Of a stretch of DNA of 64,000 nucleotides, positions 1 through 7,941 are shown one piece after another (within the stretch, counting starts at the first letter, position 1; each line of letters begins with the position of its first letter). Origin of the DNA: Paenibacillus sp. FSL K6-0276 (GTDB taxonomy: Bacteria; Bacillota; Bacilli; Paenibacillales; Paenibacillaceae); assembly GCF_037977235.1 (NCBI RefSeq), contig NZ_CP150276.1, positions 4,650,001-4,714,000 on the forward strand. The letters run 5' to 3'. The notes under the pieces were generated by a model. That model saw nothing but the letters and a program-made list of their open reading frames with translations, searched no databases and was not told where the DNA came from. A program made the translations under genes and the position numbers.

Positions 1-667
1 CGCAGGAAGGGTCTTCCTCCACTTTCCAATTTACCCGAACGCGTCCAGCCTTGATGGGAGCAAGAATTTTGCTTCGGCTAAGCCGTGTTACATCTGCGGC
101 AATGCCATCCAATCGTAGGGACGCTACAGTCAAATCCATCATTTCCAGCTTCACCTCACTATTACGCAAGGCAGAAAGTGGCAATACCTCCGTACTCACC
201 TGTATTCGGTGTACTCCAGTTAAATTCATGGCTAAATAATCTGCAATATCTGCAGCTACTACCACATGACAACCATCGTCCAGAACATGAATATCACCGA
301 TTTTGTCACGTTTTACTCCAAGACCCAGAATAGAACCCATGTAGTCCCCATGCTCAAGCGCCAGAAACTTTTGTTCACCGGAGGTTATCGCAAGAACCTT
401 CATCTCCATATCCTCATGATCCAGCTCACGATAATCGGGAGCAACCAGTGCTCGCTTCCGCTCTGCCTCAGCATGACCGCCCTCCCATCTGACGATTACG
501 TCTGGATGGCGGTTGACGAGAGTCTGCAGAATAAATCCTTGGCGCGGATCTAGAAATTCGGTCAATTTAGCCTCATGATATTCACCTGCATGGGTAACCC
601 ATTCCCAAGCCTTGTCCACAAATTGTCTTTCATCGGGATGAAAATGCCCGTAAACTTCTGTTTTCAT
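1..667 (-). CDS. ylmH: YlmH, S4-domain RNA-binding protein (3' end cut by window edge)
   Basis: About 222 codons are visible from an ATG at 665-667, and the frame stays open to the window edge. The N-terminal part carries the YlmH-type region (GDYMGSILGLGVKRDKIGDI), and the last visible residues (LAPIKAGRVRVNWK) enter the S4 RNA-binding domain. The family binds structured rRNA or tRNA and has been linked to stalled-ribosome rescue. It is the last visible gene of the sepF-ylmG-ylmH run, 9 bp after ylmG, the same order as in Bacillus. Identity is clear from the sequence; the C-terminus is not seen. Confidence 0.9.
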   Translation of the reverse strand, partial: MKTEVYGHFHPDERQFVDKAWEWVTHAGEYHEAKLTEFLDPRQGFILQTLVNRHPDVIVRWEGGHAEAERKRALVAPDYRELDHEDMEMKVLAITSGEQKFLALEHGDYMGSILGLGVKRDKIGDIHVLDDGCHVVVAADIADYLAMNLTGVHRIQVSTEVLPLSALRNSEVKLEMMDLTVASLRLDGIAADVTRLSRSKILAPIKAGRVRVNWKVEEDPSC

Positions 668-676
668 ATCTTCTGC

Positions 677-943
677 CTAAAAAATTAAGTGCAAAATGGA
701 TTTGAGTCCACCTGCCGCAAATTCCAAGACGAGTAGTGCAATGATCGGGGAAATATCAAGCGTACCAAAGAGTGGCGGAATAAACCGACGAAATGGCGTC
801 AAGTACGGCTCAACAAGCTTACTCAGCAGTTCTCCGATAAAGGTATCACGAACGTTAGGTAACCACGACATCAGTACATAGAAAATAATCATGTAAAAAT
901 AAATATTGAACAGCATATCAATAATGGAATCAATTTGGAGCAA
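677..943 (-). CDS. ylmG: YggT-family small membrane protein
   Basis: This 88-residue protein has two hydrophobic segments (about residues 8-27 and 65-85) flanking a loop with PYLTPFRRFIPP, which is typical of YggT/YlmG proteins. The start is TTG at 941-943, preceded by GAGGTG. YlmG homologues lie beside sepF in Gram-positive bacteria and cyanobacteria; roles in osmotic tolerance and nucleoid or division organisation have been proposed but the mechanism is unsettled. It sits 7 bp after sepF and is probably co-transcribed and translationally linked. Confidence 0.88.
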   Translation of the reverse strand: MLQIDSIIDMLFNIYFYMIIFYVLMSWLPNVRDTFIGELLSKLVEPYLTPFRRFIPPLFGTLDISPIIALLVLEFAAGGLKSILHLIF

Positions 944-950
944 AGCTCAT

Positions 951-1394
951 TCACCTCATTCTGTTATAGTCTGGATCGTCACCTAGGATTTCCGTAATGG
1001 CACCTTGAATTTCAACGGTATCTGGAGTGCACATAAATATATTGCCCCCAATTTTAGAGATTCCTCCACCAAGGGCATAAACAGTTCCGCTAAGAAAATC
1101 AATAATTCTCATCGCTTGATCGTTACGGACGCGCTGAAGATTGATCACTACCGTCCGGTGAGAACGGAGATGGTCAGCAATTTCCTGAGCCTCATCGTAC
1201 GAACGTGGCTCATAAAGTACAACTTTTACATTCTTTTGCGAATGGATACTGACAACGTTGCCCCTTTGATTTTTGCGGGTTTCGACAGGGGCTGGCTCAT
1301 ATTCATCCTCTTCATGGGAAATTTGCTCCCGCTCCACAATTTCCTCTTCCTCCTGCAAGCCCAAAAAACTCATAAATCGGTTCATAACGCTCAT
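951..1394 (-). CDS. sepF: Cell division protein SepF
   Basis: SepF polymerises into rings, bundles FtsZ filaments and tethers them to the membrane through an N-terminal amphipathic helix. The N-terminus (MSVMNRFMSFLGL) fits such a helix. An acidic linker follows, then the SepF core from about residue 60 (EPRSYDEAQEIADHL, VVINLQRV, DFLSGTVYALGG, then IFMCTP). I prefer ATG at 1392-1394 over the adjacent GTG at 1395-1397 because AGGAGG then lies 7 bp upstream. The gene follows ylmE by 11 bp. Its place near ftsA/ftsZ matches its role as an alternative Z-ring anchor. Confidence 0.95.
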   Translation of the reverse strand: MSVMNRFMSFLGLQEEEEIVEREQISHEEDEYEPAPVETRKNQRGNVVSIHSQKNVKVVLYEPRSYDEAQEIADHLRSHRTVVINLQRVRNDQAMRIIDFLSGTVYALGGGISKIGGNIFMCTPDTVEIQGAITEILGDDPDYNRMR

Positions 1395-1405
1395 CACGAT
1401 CCCTC

Positions 1406-2092
1406 CTAATGGCCTACTAACACCGTACCTAGGCGTACCCAGGTGGCTCCTTCCTGTATCGCTACCTCAAAATCATTCGACATTCCCATCGATAGCTCCG
1501 TAATCGGCTCAGGTGTCAAAGCAAGTTGATTGAGCTCATCGCGCAGCTCACGAAGTCCGCGAAATACAGGACGGGTAAGCTCCGGATCACCTTCTAAAGG
1601 TGCCATCGTCATTAGTCCAATTACTTTTACACGGTCGAGACTAGCAATTTCACGTAAAAATCCAGGTACCGCCTCAGGCGACAGACCAAACTTCGTGTCT
1701 TCTCCAGAGATGTTCACTTGAAGAAAGACATTCACTTCCTGATCTGCGGCAATCGCCTTTTTGTGTAATTCTTGTGCCAGGGATATCCGGTCCAAAGAGT
1801 GTATATATGGAAACTTGCCAATAACGTCTTTAACCTTATTGGTCTGCAAATGCCCGATAAAATGCCATGTCCCTTGGTCCCCTAAAACCTTCCATTTGTG
1901 CTCAGCATCCTGCCAGCGACTCTCGGCAATATGCTCTAGGCCAGCCTCCAATACGGAGGACACCATTTCCAGAGAAACATATTTCGTCACTGCAATTACC
2001 TTGACGTCATTTCGATCCCGGCCGCTTGCCGCGCAGGCACGTGTTACACGTTCCTCTACCTCAGCAATTCTCTCCTGCAGTGTTAAAGCCAA
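1406..2092 (-). CDS. ylmE: YggS/YlmE family pyridoxal-phosphate homeostasis protein
   Basis: This 228-residue protein is an alanine-racemase-fold, PLP-binding protein of the YggS/PROSC family. VIAVTKYV near residue 35 carries the PLP lysine, followed by HFIGHLQTNKVKDV and the C-terminal ELSMGMSNDFEVAIQEGATWVRLG, all family hallmarks. The family has no known enzymatic activity and buffers PLP and amino-acid pools. The start is TTG at 2090-2092 with AAGGAGAG about 7 bp upstream. It lies 3 bp after pgeF and just before sepF. Confidence 0.94.
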   Translation of the reverse strand: MALTLQERIAEVEERVTRACAASGRDRNDVKVIAVTKYVSLEMVSSVLEAGLEHIAESRWQDAEHKWKVLGDQGTWHFIGHLQTNKVKDVIGKFPYIHSLDRISLAQELHKKAIAADQEVNVFLQVNISGEDTKFGLSPEAVPGFLREIASLDRVKVIGLMTMAPLEGDPELTRPVFRGLRELRDELNQLALTPEPITELSMGMSNDFEVAIQEGATWVRLGTVLVGH

Positions 2093-2095
2093 CTT

Positions 2096-2953
2096 TCAAC
2101 TCTCCTTTATTCCGATCCAGCTCGTCATCCTGCCTGTAACCCCATTTTCTTTGCGATAAGAAAAGAACAAATCTTGATTACAGCTTGTACACCAAGATGT
2201 ACATTCGATATGAGTCGGCAATATTCCTGCTTTAATCATAATGCGTCGATTCATTTCTTTCAAGTTTAGCATGTATTTGTTCTCATCTGTATCAGATGTT
2301 CTGTATAGCCCGACAGTACCAGCTGTTTCTATCGGCTTATTCAGATCACCCTCCAATTGGCGGACATGCTCCATCACATAATCATCCACCTCATAACAGC
2401 AGTCACCAATAGATGGACCAATCGCTGCAATAATGTCCTGCGGATGACTACCGTATACAACCCCCATCTTATTCACCATAGCTGCTGCAATCCGGGCCAC
2501 AGTTCCCTTCCAGCCAGCATGCGCAAGACCTACGACATGGTGCACTGGATCATAAAAGTAAAGGGGTACGCAATCCGCATAAAAAGAAGTCAGCAAAACT
2601 CCCGGCACATCGGTAAGCAAACCATCCGTTGTCTGAAATGCCGACGTTCTATCCTTTTGACCTCGGCCACGATCGGCTTCCCTTACCACTGCTATTTCCG
2701 CTCCATGGGTTTGTTCCCCACAGGTCCAGGCTTCCGGCTTGAAATCAAGAGCTTCAGCAAGTGCCCTACGATTCCTTAAGACATCTTCCGGAGCATCCCC
2801 AACATGAAACGCACAATTCAGGCTGTTATAAGGCTCTTTACTAGCCCCTCCCTGTCTACCGGTAAAACCTGCTGTAATTTCTTTATGCTCCTCACGCCAA
2901 GGCTCCAGATGGAGCAGCATAAGTGTTTCCTTCCCCTGCACAAACGGTTCCAT
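2096..2953 (-). CDS. pgeF: Peptidoglycan editing factor PgeF / YfiH-type multicopper polyphenol oxidase
   Basis: This 285-residue protein has the YfiH (cytotoxic necrotizing factor 1-like) fold. Conserved metal-site motifs are visible: CGEQTHGAEIAVV, the DGLLTD stretch, YADCVPLYFYDP, VGLAHAGWKGTV and AIGPSIGDCCYEVD. Family members act as purine nucleoside phosphorylase/adenosine deaminase and, in E. coli, remove mis-incorporated serine-containing muropeptide precursors. The ATG at 2951-2953 has GGAGG 7 bp upstream; a start at residue 12 is possible but less well supported. It is the B. subtilis ylmD homologue by position. Confidence 0.92.
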   Translation of the reverse strand: MEPFVQGKETLMLLHLEPWREEHKEITAGFTGRQGGASKEPYNSLNCAFHVGDAPEDVLRNRRALAEALDFKPEAWTCGEQTHGAEIAVVREADRGRGQKDRTSAFQTTDGLLTDVPGVLLTSFYADCVPLYFYDPVHHVVGLAHAGWKGTVARIAAAMVNKMGVVYGSHPQDIIAAIGPSIGDCCYEVDDYVMEHVRQLEGDLNKPIETAGTVGLYRTSDTDENKYMLNLKEMNRRIMIKAGILPTHIECTSWCTSCNQDLFFSYRKENGVTGRMTSWIGIKES

Positions 2954-2985
2954 ATCCTCACCTCCGCCTTAGTGTACCACATGTA

Positions 2986-3042
2986 AATACCCCCACAAAA
3001 TGCCGCTTAAGCTAGAACGCTCAATTTAGTAACTTTTTAAGC
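2986..3042 (+). repeat. Possible degenerate copy of the 66-bp hairpin repeat (family 2)
   Basis: This 130-bp gap between pgeF and ylmC begins ATACCCCCACAAAATG, close to the left arm of the repeat at 3500-3565, and about 40 bp later has AGTAACTTTTT, resembling its right arm. The arms no longer pair well. It may be a decayed copy, or chance similarity. Confidence 0.3.
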
Positions 3043-3071
3043 TATGACATTTCGTATTTTTAAAAAAAAAC

Positions 3072-3098
3072 AAAAAACGCACCTAGTTAATAAGTGCG
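3072..3098 (-). terminator. Intrinsic terminator overlapping the ylmC stop codon
   Basis: CGCACTTA and TAGGTGCG form an 8-bp stem with one G-T wobble around a 5-nt loop on the minus strand, followed by six T (plus 3072-3077). The stop codon of ylmC lies inside the hairpin. Confidence 0.7.
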
Positions 3099-3431
3099 CC
3101 GTTCGCTTCGGTCCCCTCGTTCCAAATACATCGTTTCTCTCTCATCCTGCGCTTGAGGCATTCTTGATTCTTCAATCTTCACGAGCACTACATCAGACCC
3201 GATTTTGACAATATTTCGCCATGGAATAATCAGATCCGTTCCCCCTCCGAACAATCCCATAAACCGAGTGTATCCGGGAATTACAATGGCATCAATGACA
3301 CCTCGGCGTAAATCAAGTTCTAAGTCACTGATTTGGCCCAGCCGCTTGCCGTCCACAATATTAATAACGTCCTTAGTCTGAAAATCAGAGATTTTCATTT
3401 TTTTGGCTGATCCTAAATAATCCTCGTTCAT
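3087..3431 (-). CDS. ylmC: YlmC/YmxH family sporulation protein (PRC-barrel)
   Basis: A PRC-barrel domain protein. KISDFQTKDVINIVDGKRLG, then LELDLRRGVIDAIVIPG and DLIIPWRNIVKIGSDVVLV match the YlmC/YmxH family, whose B. subtilis member is about 80 residues. This copy has about 14 extra N-terminal residues and a charged C-terminal tail of about 25 residues. The ATG at 3429-3431 follows GGGGTGG; an upstream TTG in frame at 3447-3449 is less likely, and an internal ATG at KMKISDF would give the usual length. Function is unknown beyond sporulation-linked distribution. It lies between sigG and pgeF, as in other endospore formers. Confidence 0.85.
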   Translation of the reverse strand: MNEDYLGSAKKMKISDFQTKDVINIVDGKRLGQISDLELDLRRGVIDAIVIPGYTRFMGLFGGGTDLIIPWRNIVKIGSDVVLVKIEESRMPQAQDERETMYLERGDRSERRTY

Positions 3432-3499
3432 CCCACCACCCCTGTACAATCAGACCTATAGTCCAATATATGTTATGAAAGCTTGGCCACATGCATGAA

Positions 3500-3565
3500 A
3501 TATCCCCACAAAGTGAGGCTATGCTTCGATGCTTACTCAGGTACTTTGCGGGGGCCCCAATATAT
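3500..3565 (+). repeat. 66-bp hairpin repeat, family 2, copy 1
   Basis: The outer arms CCCCACAAAGT and ACTTTGCGGGG (10 of 11 paired) enclose about 28 bp, followed by GGGGCCCC. The same sequence recurs in inverted orientation at 37916-37981 with about six differences in 55 bp. This copy fills the gap between sigG and ylmC, just outside the sigG terminator. Confidence 0.85.
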
Positions 3566-3580
3566 ACTTCCTGAAACATT

Positions 3581-3632
3581 AAAAAAGAGGAGAAAATCCA
3601 AAATCCTTGTTACGGATTCTAGATATCTCCTC
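3581..3632 (-). terminator. sigG terminator
   Basis: On the minus strand GAGGAGA (plus 3626-3632) pairs with TCTCCTC (3587-3593), with an inner AATCC/GGATT stem, followed by six T. It lies directly after the sigG stop codon and separates sigG from ylmC. Confidence 0.8.
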
Positions 3633-3644
3633 ATCTCTGACTAT

Positions 3645-4427
3645 TTAAGACTTCACATGTTTCTGCATTTGCTGAATCGCAGATTTCTCCAGGCGTGAAA
3701 CCTGTGCCTGTGAAATGCCAATCTCGTCTGCGACTTCCATCTGAGTTTTTCCTTCGAAAAATCGCATGGATAGTATTCGCTTTTCCCTCTGACCTAGTTT
3801 TCGCATCGCTTCACGTAAGGCGATTTCTTCGATCCACGAGACATCCTTATTCTTATCATCGCTAATCTGGTCCATTACATAAATAGGATCGCCACCGTCA
3901 TGATAGATCGGTTCGAATAAGGACACTGGATCCTGAATAGCATCAAGAGCAAAGACTACATCTTCCTTCGGTACACCAAGCGCTTCAGATATTTCGAATA
4001 TCGTCGGTTCCCGCGAATTCTGATTGGTCAGACTATCGCGTACCTGCAGCGCCTTGTAAGCAATATCTCTGAGTGAACGCGATACTCGAATCGGGTTGTT
4101 ATCACGCAAATAACGGCGGATCTCACCAATAATCATCGGAACCGCATATGTGGAGAACTTAACGTTTTGTGATAAATCGAAATTATCGATGGCTTTCATC
4201 AGACCGATGCAGCCCACCTGGAACAAATCGTCAACGAATTCTCCCCTATTATTGAATCTCTGGATAACACTTAGAACGAGCCTAAGATTACCGTTTACCA
4301 ATTTCTCTCTGGCGGATCGCTCGCCCTGCTGCTGCAGCGAAGTGAACAGTTGCCGCATTTCCACATTCGTTAGAACAGGCAGCTTAGCAGTATCCACACC
4401 GCAAATCTCGACTTTATTTCGGGTCAT
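3645..4427 (-). CDS. sigG: RNA polymerase sporulation sigma factor SigG
   Basis: This 260-residue sigma-70 family factor directs late forespore transcription. The N-terminus (TRNKVEICGVDTAKLPVLTN) is highly characteristic of SigG. Region 2 contains DLFQVGCIGLMKAIDNFD and KFSTYAVPMIIGEIRRYLRD. Region 4 ends with EVADEIGISQAQVSRLEKSA. The ATG has GGGAGGT 8 bp upstream. It lies 78 bp after sigE, as in Bacillus. SigG is normally held inactive by anti-sigma factors and made under SigF and SigG control; a weak candidate promoter is listed at 4462. Confidence 0.97.
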   Translation of the reverse strand: MTRNKVEICGVDTAKLPVLTNVEMRQLFTSLQQQGERSAREKLVNGNLRLVLSVIQRFNNRGEFVDDLFQVGCIGLMKAIDNFDLSQNVKFSTYAVPMIIGEIRRYLRDNNPIRVSRSLRDIAYKALQVRDSLTNQNSREPTIFEISEALGVPKEDVVFALDAIQDPVSLFEPIYHDGGDPIYVMDQISDDKNKDVSWIEEIALREAMRKLGQREKRILSMRFFEGKTQMEVADEIGISQAQVSRLEKSAIQQMQKHVKS

Positions 4428-4461
4428 GATGATTTACCTCCCAAGGAGAAACATTACTGTA

Positions 4462-4486
4462 CATTATCTCCCGGGTTGGCCATTTT
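4462..4486 (-). promoter_or_regulatory. Weak candidate SigF/SigG promoter of sigG
   Basis: The minus strand carries GGAGATAATG (plus 4462-4471), which fits the SigF -10 pattern GGnnAnAnTR. A GAATA lies 14 bp upstream, shorter than the usual spacing. Forespore control of sigG is known in Bacillus; this assignment is tentative. Confidence 0.3.
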
Positions 4487-4505
4487 ATTCCTTGCTAATT
4501 TCACC

Positions 4506-5225
4506 TTACACCATCTTGTTAAACTCCTTACGCAGCCGCTTAATAATTCGTTTCTCCAGACGAGAAATATAAGATTGGGAAATGCCAAGCAGATCCGCCA
4601 CATCTTTTTGTGTCTTTTCTTCGCCTCCACGCAGTCCGAATCGCAGCTCCATAATGAGTCGCTCCCGTTCGCTCAACTTTTCCAGTGCCTTTTGCAGCAG
4701 CTTGCGATCGACCTGTTCTTCAATGTTCCGATAAATGGTATCATTTTCCGTTCCTAATACATCTGAGAGCAGTAATTCATTACCATCCCAATCAATATTA
4801 AGAGGTTCATCAAAAGAAACCTCACTCCGTGTCTTGCTATTACGCCGCAGATACATCAAGATTTCATTCTCTATGCAGCGTGATGCATAAGTAGCTAGTT
4901 TTATTTTTTTCTCAGGATCAAATGTGTTAACCGCCTTAATTAATCCGATAGCACCGATCGAAACCAGGTCTTCAATATTGATTCCGGTATTTTCAAATTT
5001 ACGAGCGATATATACAACGAGGCGCAGGTTACGCTCAATCAGCATCGCACGAACAGCTGCATCGCCGCTAGATAGCCGCTGAAGCAGATACTCTTCTTCT
5101 TCCCGTGTCAGCGGTGGAGGAAGAGCCTCGCTCCCGCCAATATAATAGATTTCCTGACTCTTCAGCCCCAGTAGAAACAGCATGCGGTAATATTGCAGCT
5201 GCAGAGCAATTTTCCATTTGACCAT
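4506..5225 (-). CDS. sigE: RNA polymerase sporulation sigma factor SigE (pro-form)
   Basis: Sigma-E drives early mother-cell transcription. This 239-residue protein starts with the hydrophobic pro-sequence MVKWKIALQLQYYRMLFLLG and the YYIGG site near residue 28, where the family is cut by SpoIIGA. Region 2 has NIEDLVSIGAIGLIKAVNTFD and KLATYASRCIENEILMYLRR; region 4 has DVADLLGISQSYISRLEKRI. The ATG at 5223-5225 follows GGAGGAGGAACAATA, so the longer upstream frame is discarded. It is transcribed just after spoIIGA, its activating protease. Confidence 0.97.
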   Translation of the reverse strand: MVKWKIALQLQYYRMLFLLGLKSQEIYYIGGSEALPPPLTREEEEYLLQRLSSGDAAVRAMLIERNLRLVVYIARKFENTGINIEDLVSIGAIGLIKAVNTFDPEKKIKLATYASRCIENEILMYLRRNSKTRSEVSFDEPLNIDWDGNELLLSDVLGTENDTIYRNIEEQVDRKLLQKALEKLSERERLIMELRFGLRGGEEKTQKDVADLLGISQSYISRLEKRIIKRLRKEFNKMV

Positions 5226-5319
5226 TATTGTTCCTCCTCCAAGAAGTACACGGTTCGCATATGAAGCTTTCAATTCCCGCTTTCAGCCATCAGAAGTTTG
5301 GTTCAGCTAGTTTTAAAGA

Positions 5320-6276
5320 TTAAGAAGGTAGTGCTGCATCAGTAGCGCTCTCTCTTTGAGTTAAATCCGGATGTATGACCGCTCGATAGGCTCCATCTCC
5401 TGACAGTGTCCCGCCATCCAGCCCAATTAAGACTCTTTTACTATAAAAGGTATCTTCACCAAGCTTTATCGTCACAAGGTCCGGCTTCAGTGCGAGCATA
5501 AATGATGCCCCTCGGTTAATCCCCCTATAAGGTACTAGTCGCATCCTGTCCTGCCAAGCAAACGACTGCCCGTCCGTTTCTAGCAAAAGTCTGTCCGCAC
5601 CATCCTGAGTGAGTCTCCCTTTCCATGCAGCAGGGAGATGCCCCTCCCAGAGCGTCGATTCCATCACCATCACCGGTATACGGGTCAAAGGATCACAGAG
5701 CCGGTTACCTGTGTCTAACAAGCCAGGACAAGAAACACTTACCCCATCAATTTCAACTACCACCTCACCAATATAAGATTCAAGCTGCTCCCTTCTGATT
5801 CGTGAGGAATGCACTGCCTTGAAGCAGATTAACACCAGGGGAAATACTGCAATGACAAACCAAAAGCCGATCTTTAGGCCGTAAGCATGCCCTCCTGAAG
5901 CAGTGAACATAATACCATTCCAAATATCGCTGGAGCTCTGCAGCAAATAGTGAATACCTACAATCCCACCTGCGGCTGCAAAATTGATAATATAGAAAGC
6001 TCCCATAGTGCGAAGGTAGCTTTGCAGACTCCCAAAACCAAAGGCAATCCATAGCATAACCACCGACAATCCAAACTTAATAAGGAAGGTATACATGAAA
6101 GACAGCTCCGGTACAAACATCATCACCACATACAGCGCGCCAACAAGAGCTGAGAGGATTAAGCGCCACCACGATATTCTCAGCTTAACCATCCAGCCTG
6201 TCAGCCACAAAAGAATTCCGTCGATCACTAGATTGGCGGCGAATATCAAGTCAATATAAACAACCAGTGCATTCAC
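5320..6276 (-). CDS. spoIIGA: Sigma-E processing peptidase SpoIIGA
   Basis: SpoIIGA is the membrane aspartic protease that converts pro-SigE to SigE when triggered by forespore SpoIIR. About five N-terminal transmembrane segments (residues 5-155 from the chosen start) precede a soluble domain with GLLDTGN, whose Asp188 corresponds to the catalytic aspartate of the B. subtilis protein, and RLVPYRGI. I chose GTG at 6274-6276 (VNALVVYIDLIFAANLVID) because it matches the family N-terminus and because the candidate promoter at 6344-6376 lies inside the longer frame that starts with TTG at 6366. The Shine-Dalgarno sequence is weak, so the start is uncertain. Confidence 0.92.
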   Translation of the reverse strand: MNALVVYIDLIFAANLVIDGILLWLTGWMVKLRISWWRLILSALVGALYVVMMFVPELSFMYTFLIKFGLSVVMLWIAFGFGSLQSYLRTMGAFYIINFAAAGGIVGIHYLLQSSSDIWNGIMFTASGGHAYGLKIGFWFVIAVFPLVLICFKAVHSSRIRREQLESYIGEVVVEIDGVSVSCPGLLDTGNRLCDPLTRIPVMVMESTLWEGHLPAAWKGRLTQDGADRLLLETDGQSFAWQDRMRLVPYRGINRGASFMLALKPDLVTIKLGEDTFYSKRVLIGLDGGTLSGDGAYRAVIHPDLTQRESATDAALPS

Positions 6277-6343
6277 CTGCTTAATGGCGGAATCTATCCT
6301 GTAGCCAAAATGGATCAGGCTCTGTTTTTTGGACGATATGATT

Positions 6344-6410
6344 AGTATAGAAAGTCTCGCATTCAAAGTCTGTCTAAACTTGGGGGGCGTTCTTGCGGTT
6401 TTTTTGTCGA
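6344..6410 (-). promoter_or_regulatory. Candidate spoIIGA-sigE promoter with Spo0A-like boxes
   Basis: On the minus strand TAGACA (plus 6371-6376) and TATACT (6344-6349) are 21 bp apart. The B. subtilis spoIIG promoter is known for a similarly over-long spacer and for activation by Spo0A bound near the -35. The -35 hexamer overlaps TGTCTAA on the plus strand and a second box, TGTCGAG, lies at 6405-6411; each has six of seven matches to the 0A box TGTCGAA. Only sequence resemblance supports this. Confidence 0.5.
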
Positions 6411-6579
6411 GTTATAGCGCGAGAGGATTTATTCCTTCTTCATGGAATTTCTTAGATCTTTTATTTCAAAAACTTTCATGAGCCCTCGGCCCACATCCAC
6501 AATGTAAAATGTTATCCCTGCTTATTTATCCATCCCTTTCGCTGCATCATTCGTTGGAATAGAGAAAGCCTGCAAATAT

Positions 6580-6638
6580 ACAGATTTATCCGACGGTTGG
6601 CGACTGTCGTTACTACTTAGTCAACCATCGGCATCTGT
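6580..6638. other. Long imperfect hairpin in the ftsZ-spoIIGA gap
   Basis: ACAGAT/ATCTGT and CCGACGGTTG/CAACCATCGG (G-T pair) pair across about 22 bp. There is no T run on either side. The gap 6277-6758 otherwise holds the ftsZ terminator and the candidate spoIIGA promoter; 6411-6579 shows nothing I can name. Confidence 0.5.
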
Positions 6639-6686
6639 GAGCCACACCGTGCTGTTGCCCCCCTTGATCGATCCTTACTTTTACGC

Positions 6687-6735
6687 AAAAAACACCGTAC
6701 CGCCATAGCTAATCAGCTAAGCGATACGGTGTTTT
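6687..6735 (-). terminator. ftsZ terminator (probably bidirectional)
   Basis: ACACCGTA and TACGGTGT, with inner CGC/GCG and TAGC/GCTA pairs, form a long stem with A and T runs on both sides. It lies 24 bp after the ftsZ stop and ends the dcw operon. Confidence 0.85.
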
Positions 6736-6758
6736 CGTATAATCTTGATTATCTTTAA

Positions 6759-7880
6759 TTAATCGTTGTTGCCCCGAGTACGATTACGCAGGAACGTCGG
6801 AATATCGAGCTGATCAGAAGAATTCTGATTGCCGAAAGGACGTAAATTAGCTGAACTCTTATCTGGTGCTGCCGCAGGCTCGTTATTCGTCGAGACCGGA
6901 CGACGTCCTGGAGTTTCAGGCGATGGTTTATGTTCAAAGCCAGTAGCAATTACTGTTACTTTGATATCATCCTTCAGATCTTCATCAATAATCGCACCAA
7001 AGATCATATTCACTTCAGGATCAGAGGCGGATGTAACGATCTCAGCCGCTTCATTAACTTCATATAGAGAGAGGTTGGATCCTCCCGTAATGTTCATGAT
7101 TACGCCGCGGGCGCCTTCAATAGACGTTTCCAAGAGTGGGCTCATGATGGCTTTACGTGCTGCTTCAGACGCACGGTTCTCACCATTTGCAATACCAATA
7201 CCCATGAGCGCTGAACCGCGCTCTGTCATGATCGTCTTTACATCCGCAAAGTCAAGGTTAATCAGACCAGGAACCTTAATTAGGTCAGAGATACCTTGAA
7301 CAGCCTGCCGGAGAACATTATCTGCTTCACGGAAAGCTTCCAACATCGGTGTTTTCTTATCAACGATCTCAAGCAAACGGTCATTTGGAATGACGATTAG
7401 CGTGTCGACTTTTTCTTTCAAAGCTTCGATTCCAAGCATTGCCTGGTTATAACGTTTTCTTCCTTCAAAAGTGAACGGGCGAGTTACTACACCCACAGTC
7501 AAGGCTCCGCACTCTCTAGCAATTTCAGCTATAACTGGTGCAGCACCCGTACCTGTACCGCCACCCATCCCTGCAGTAACAAACACCATATCTGCGCCTT
7601 TAAGGGTATTCGAGATCAAATCACGGGATTCTTCCGCTGCCTTCTTACCGACTTCAGGATTAGCTCCTGCACCCAAACCGCGGGTCAGCTTGTCCCCGAT
7701 TTGCAGCTTGTGCTCCGATTTGGCCATATGCAACGCTTGGGCGTCTGTATTAACCGTGATAAATTCTACACCCTGAACGCCATTTTCAATCATACGGTTG
7801 ACAGCATTACTACCTCCGCCGCCCACGCCGATGACTTTTATTTGCGCCAAGCTCTCCATTTCAAAATCAAATTCTAACAT
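6759..7880 (-). CDS. ftsZ: Cell division protein FtsZ
   Basis: FtsZ is the tubulin-like GTPase that forms the Z ring. The 373-residue protein shows GGGGSNAVNRM near residue 20, the GTP-binding signature GGGTGTG at about 106-112, the T7 catalytic loop NLDFADV at 208-214, a variable linker, and the C-terminal peptide DIPTFLRNR that binds FtsA and SepF. The ATG at 7878-7880 has GGGGGAGATGG just upstream, so the longer frame starting at 7901 is rejected. It follows ftsA by 61 bp and is the last gene of the dcw cluster. Confidence 0.98.
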   Translation of the reverse strand: MLEFDFEMESLAQIKVIGVGGGGSNAVNRMIENGVQGVEFITVNTDAQALHMAKSEHKLQIGDKLTRGLGAGANPEVGKKAAEESRDLISNTLKGADMVFVTAGMGGGTGTGAAPVIAEIARECGALTVGVVTRPFTFEGRKRYNQAMLGIEALKEKVDTLIVIPNDRLLEIVDKKTPMLEAFREADNVLRQAVQGISDLIKVPGLINLDFADVKTIMTERGSALMGIGIANGENRASEAARKAIMSPLLETSIEGARGVIMNITGGSNLSLYEVNEAAEIVTSASDPEVNMIFGAIIDEDLKDDIKVTVIATGFEHKPSPETPGRRPVSTNNEPAAAPDKSSANLRPFGNQNSSDQLDIPTFLRNRTRGNND

Positions 7881-7941
7881 ATTGTTCCATCTCCCCCTCA
7901 ATGTGCTTGGATGGCCGGTCCAAGTATATCTGGACTTACAC

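Noticed and set aside
6277..6366. N-terminal extension of SpoIIGA starting at TTG 6366
   Set aside because: It is not like family N-termini and contains the candidate promoter, so it is probably not translated.
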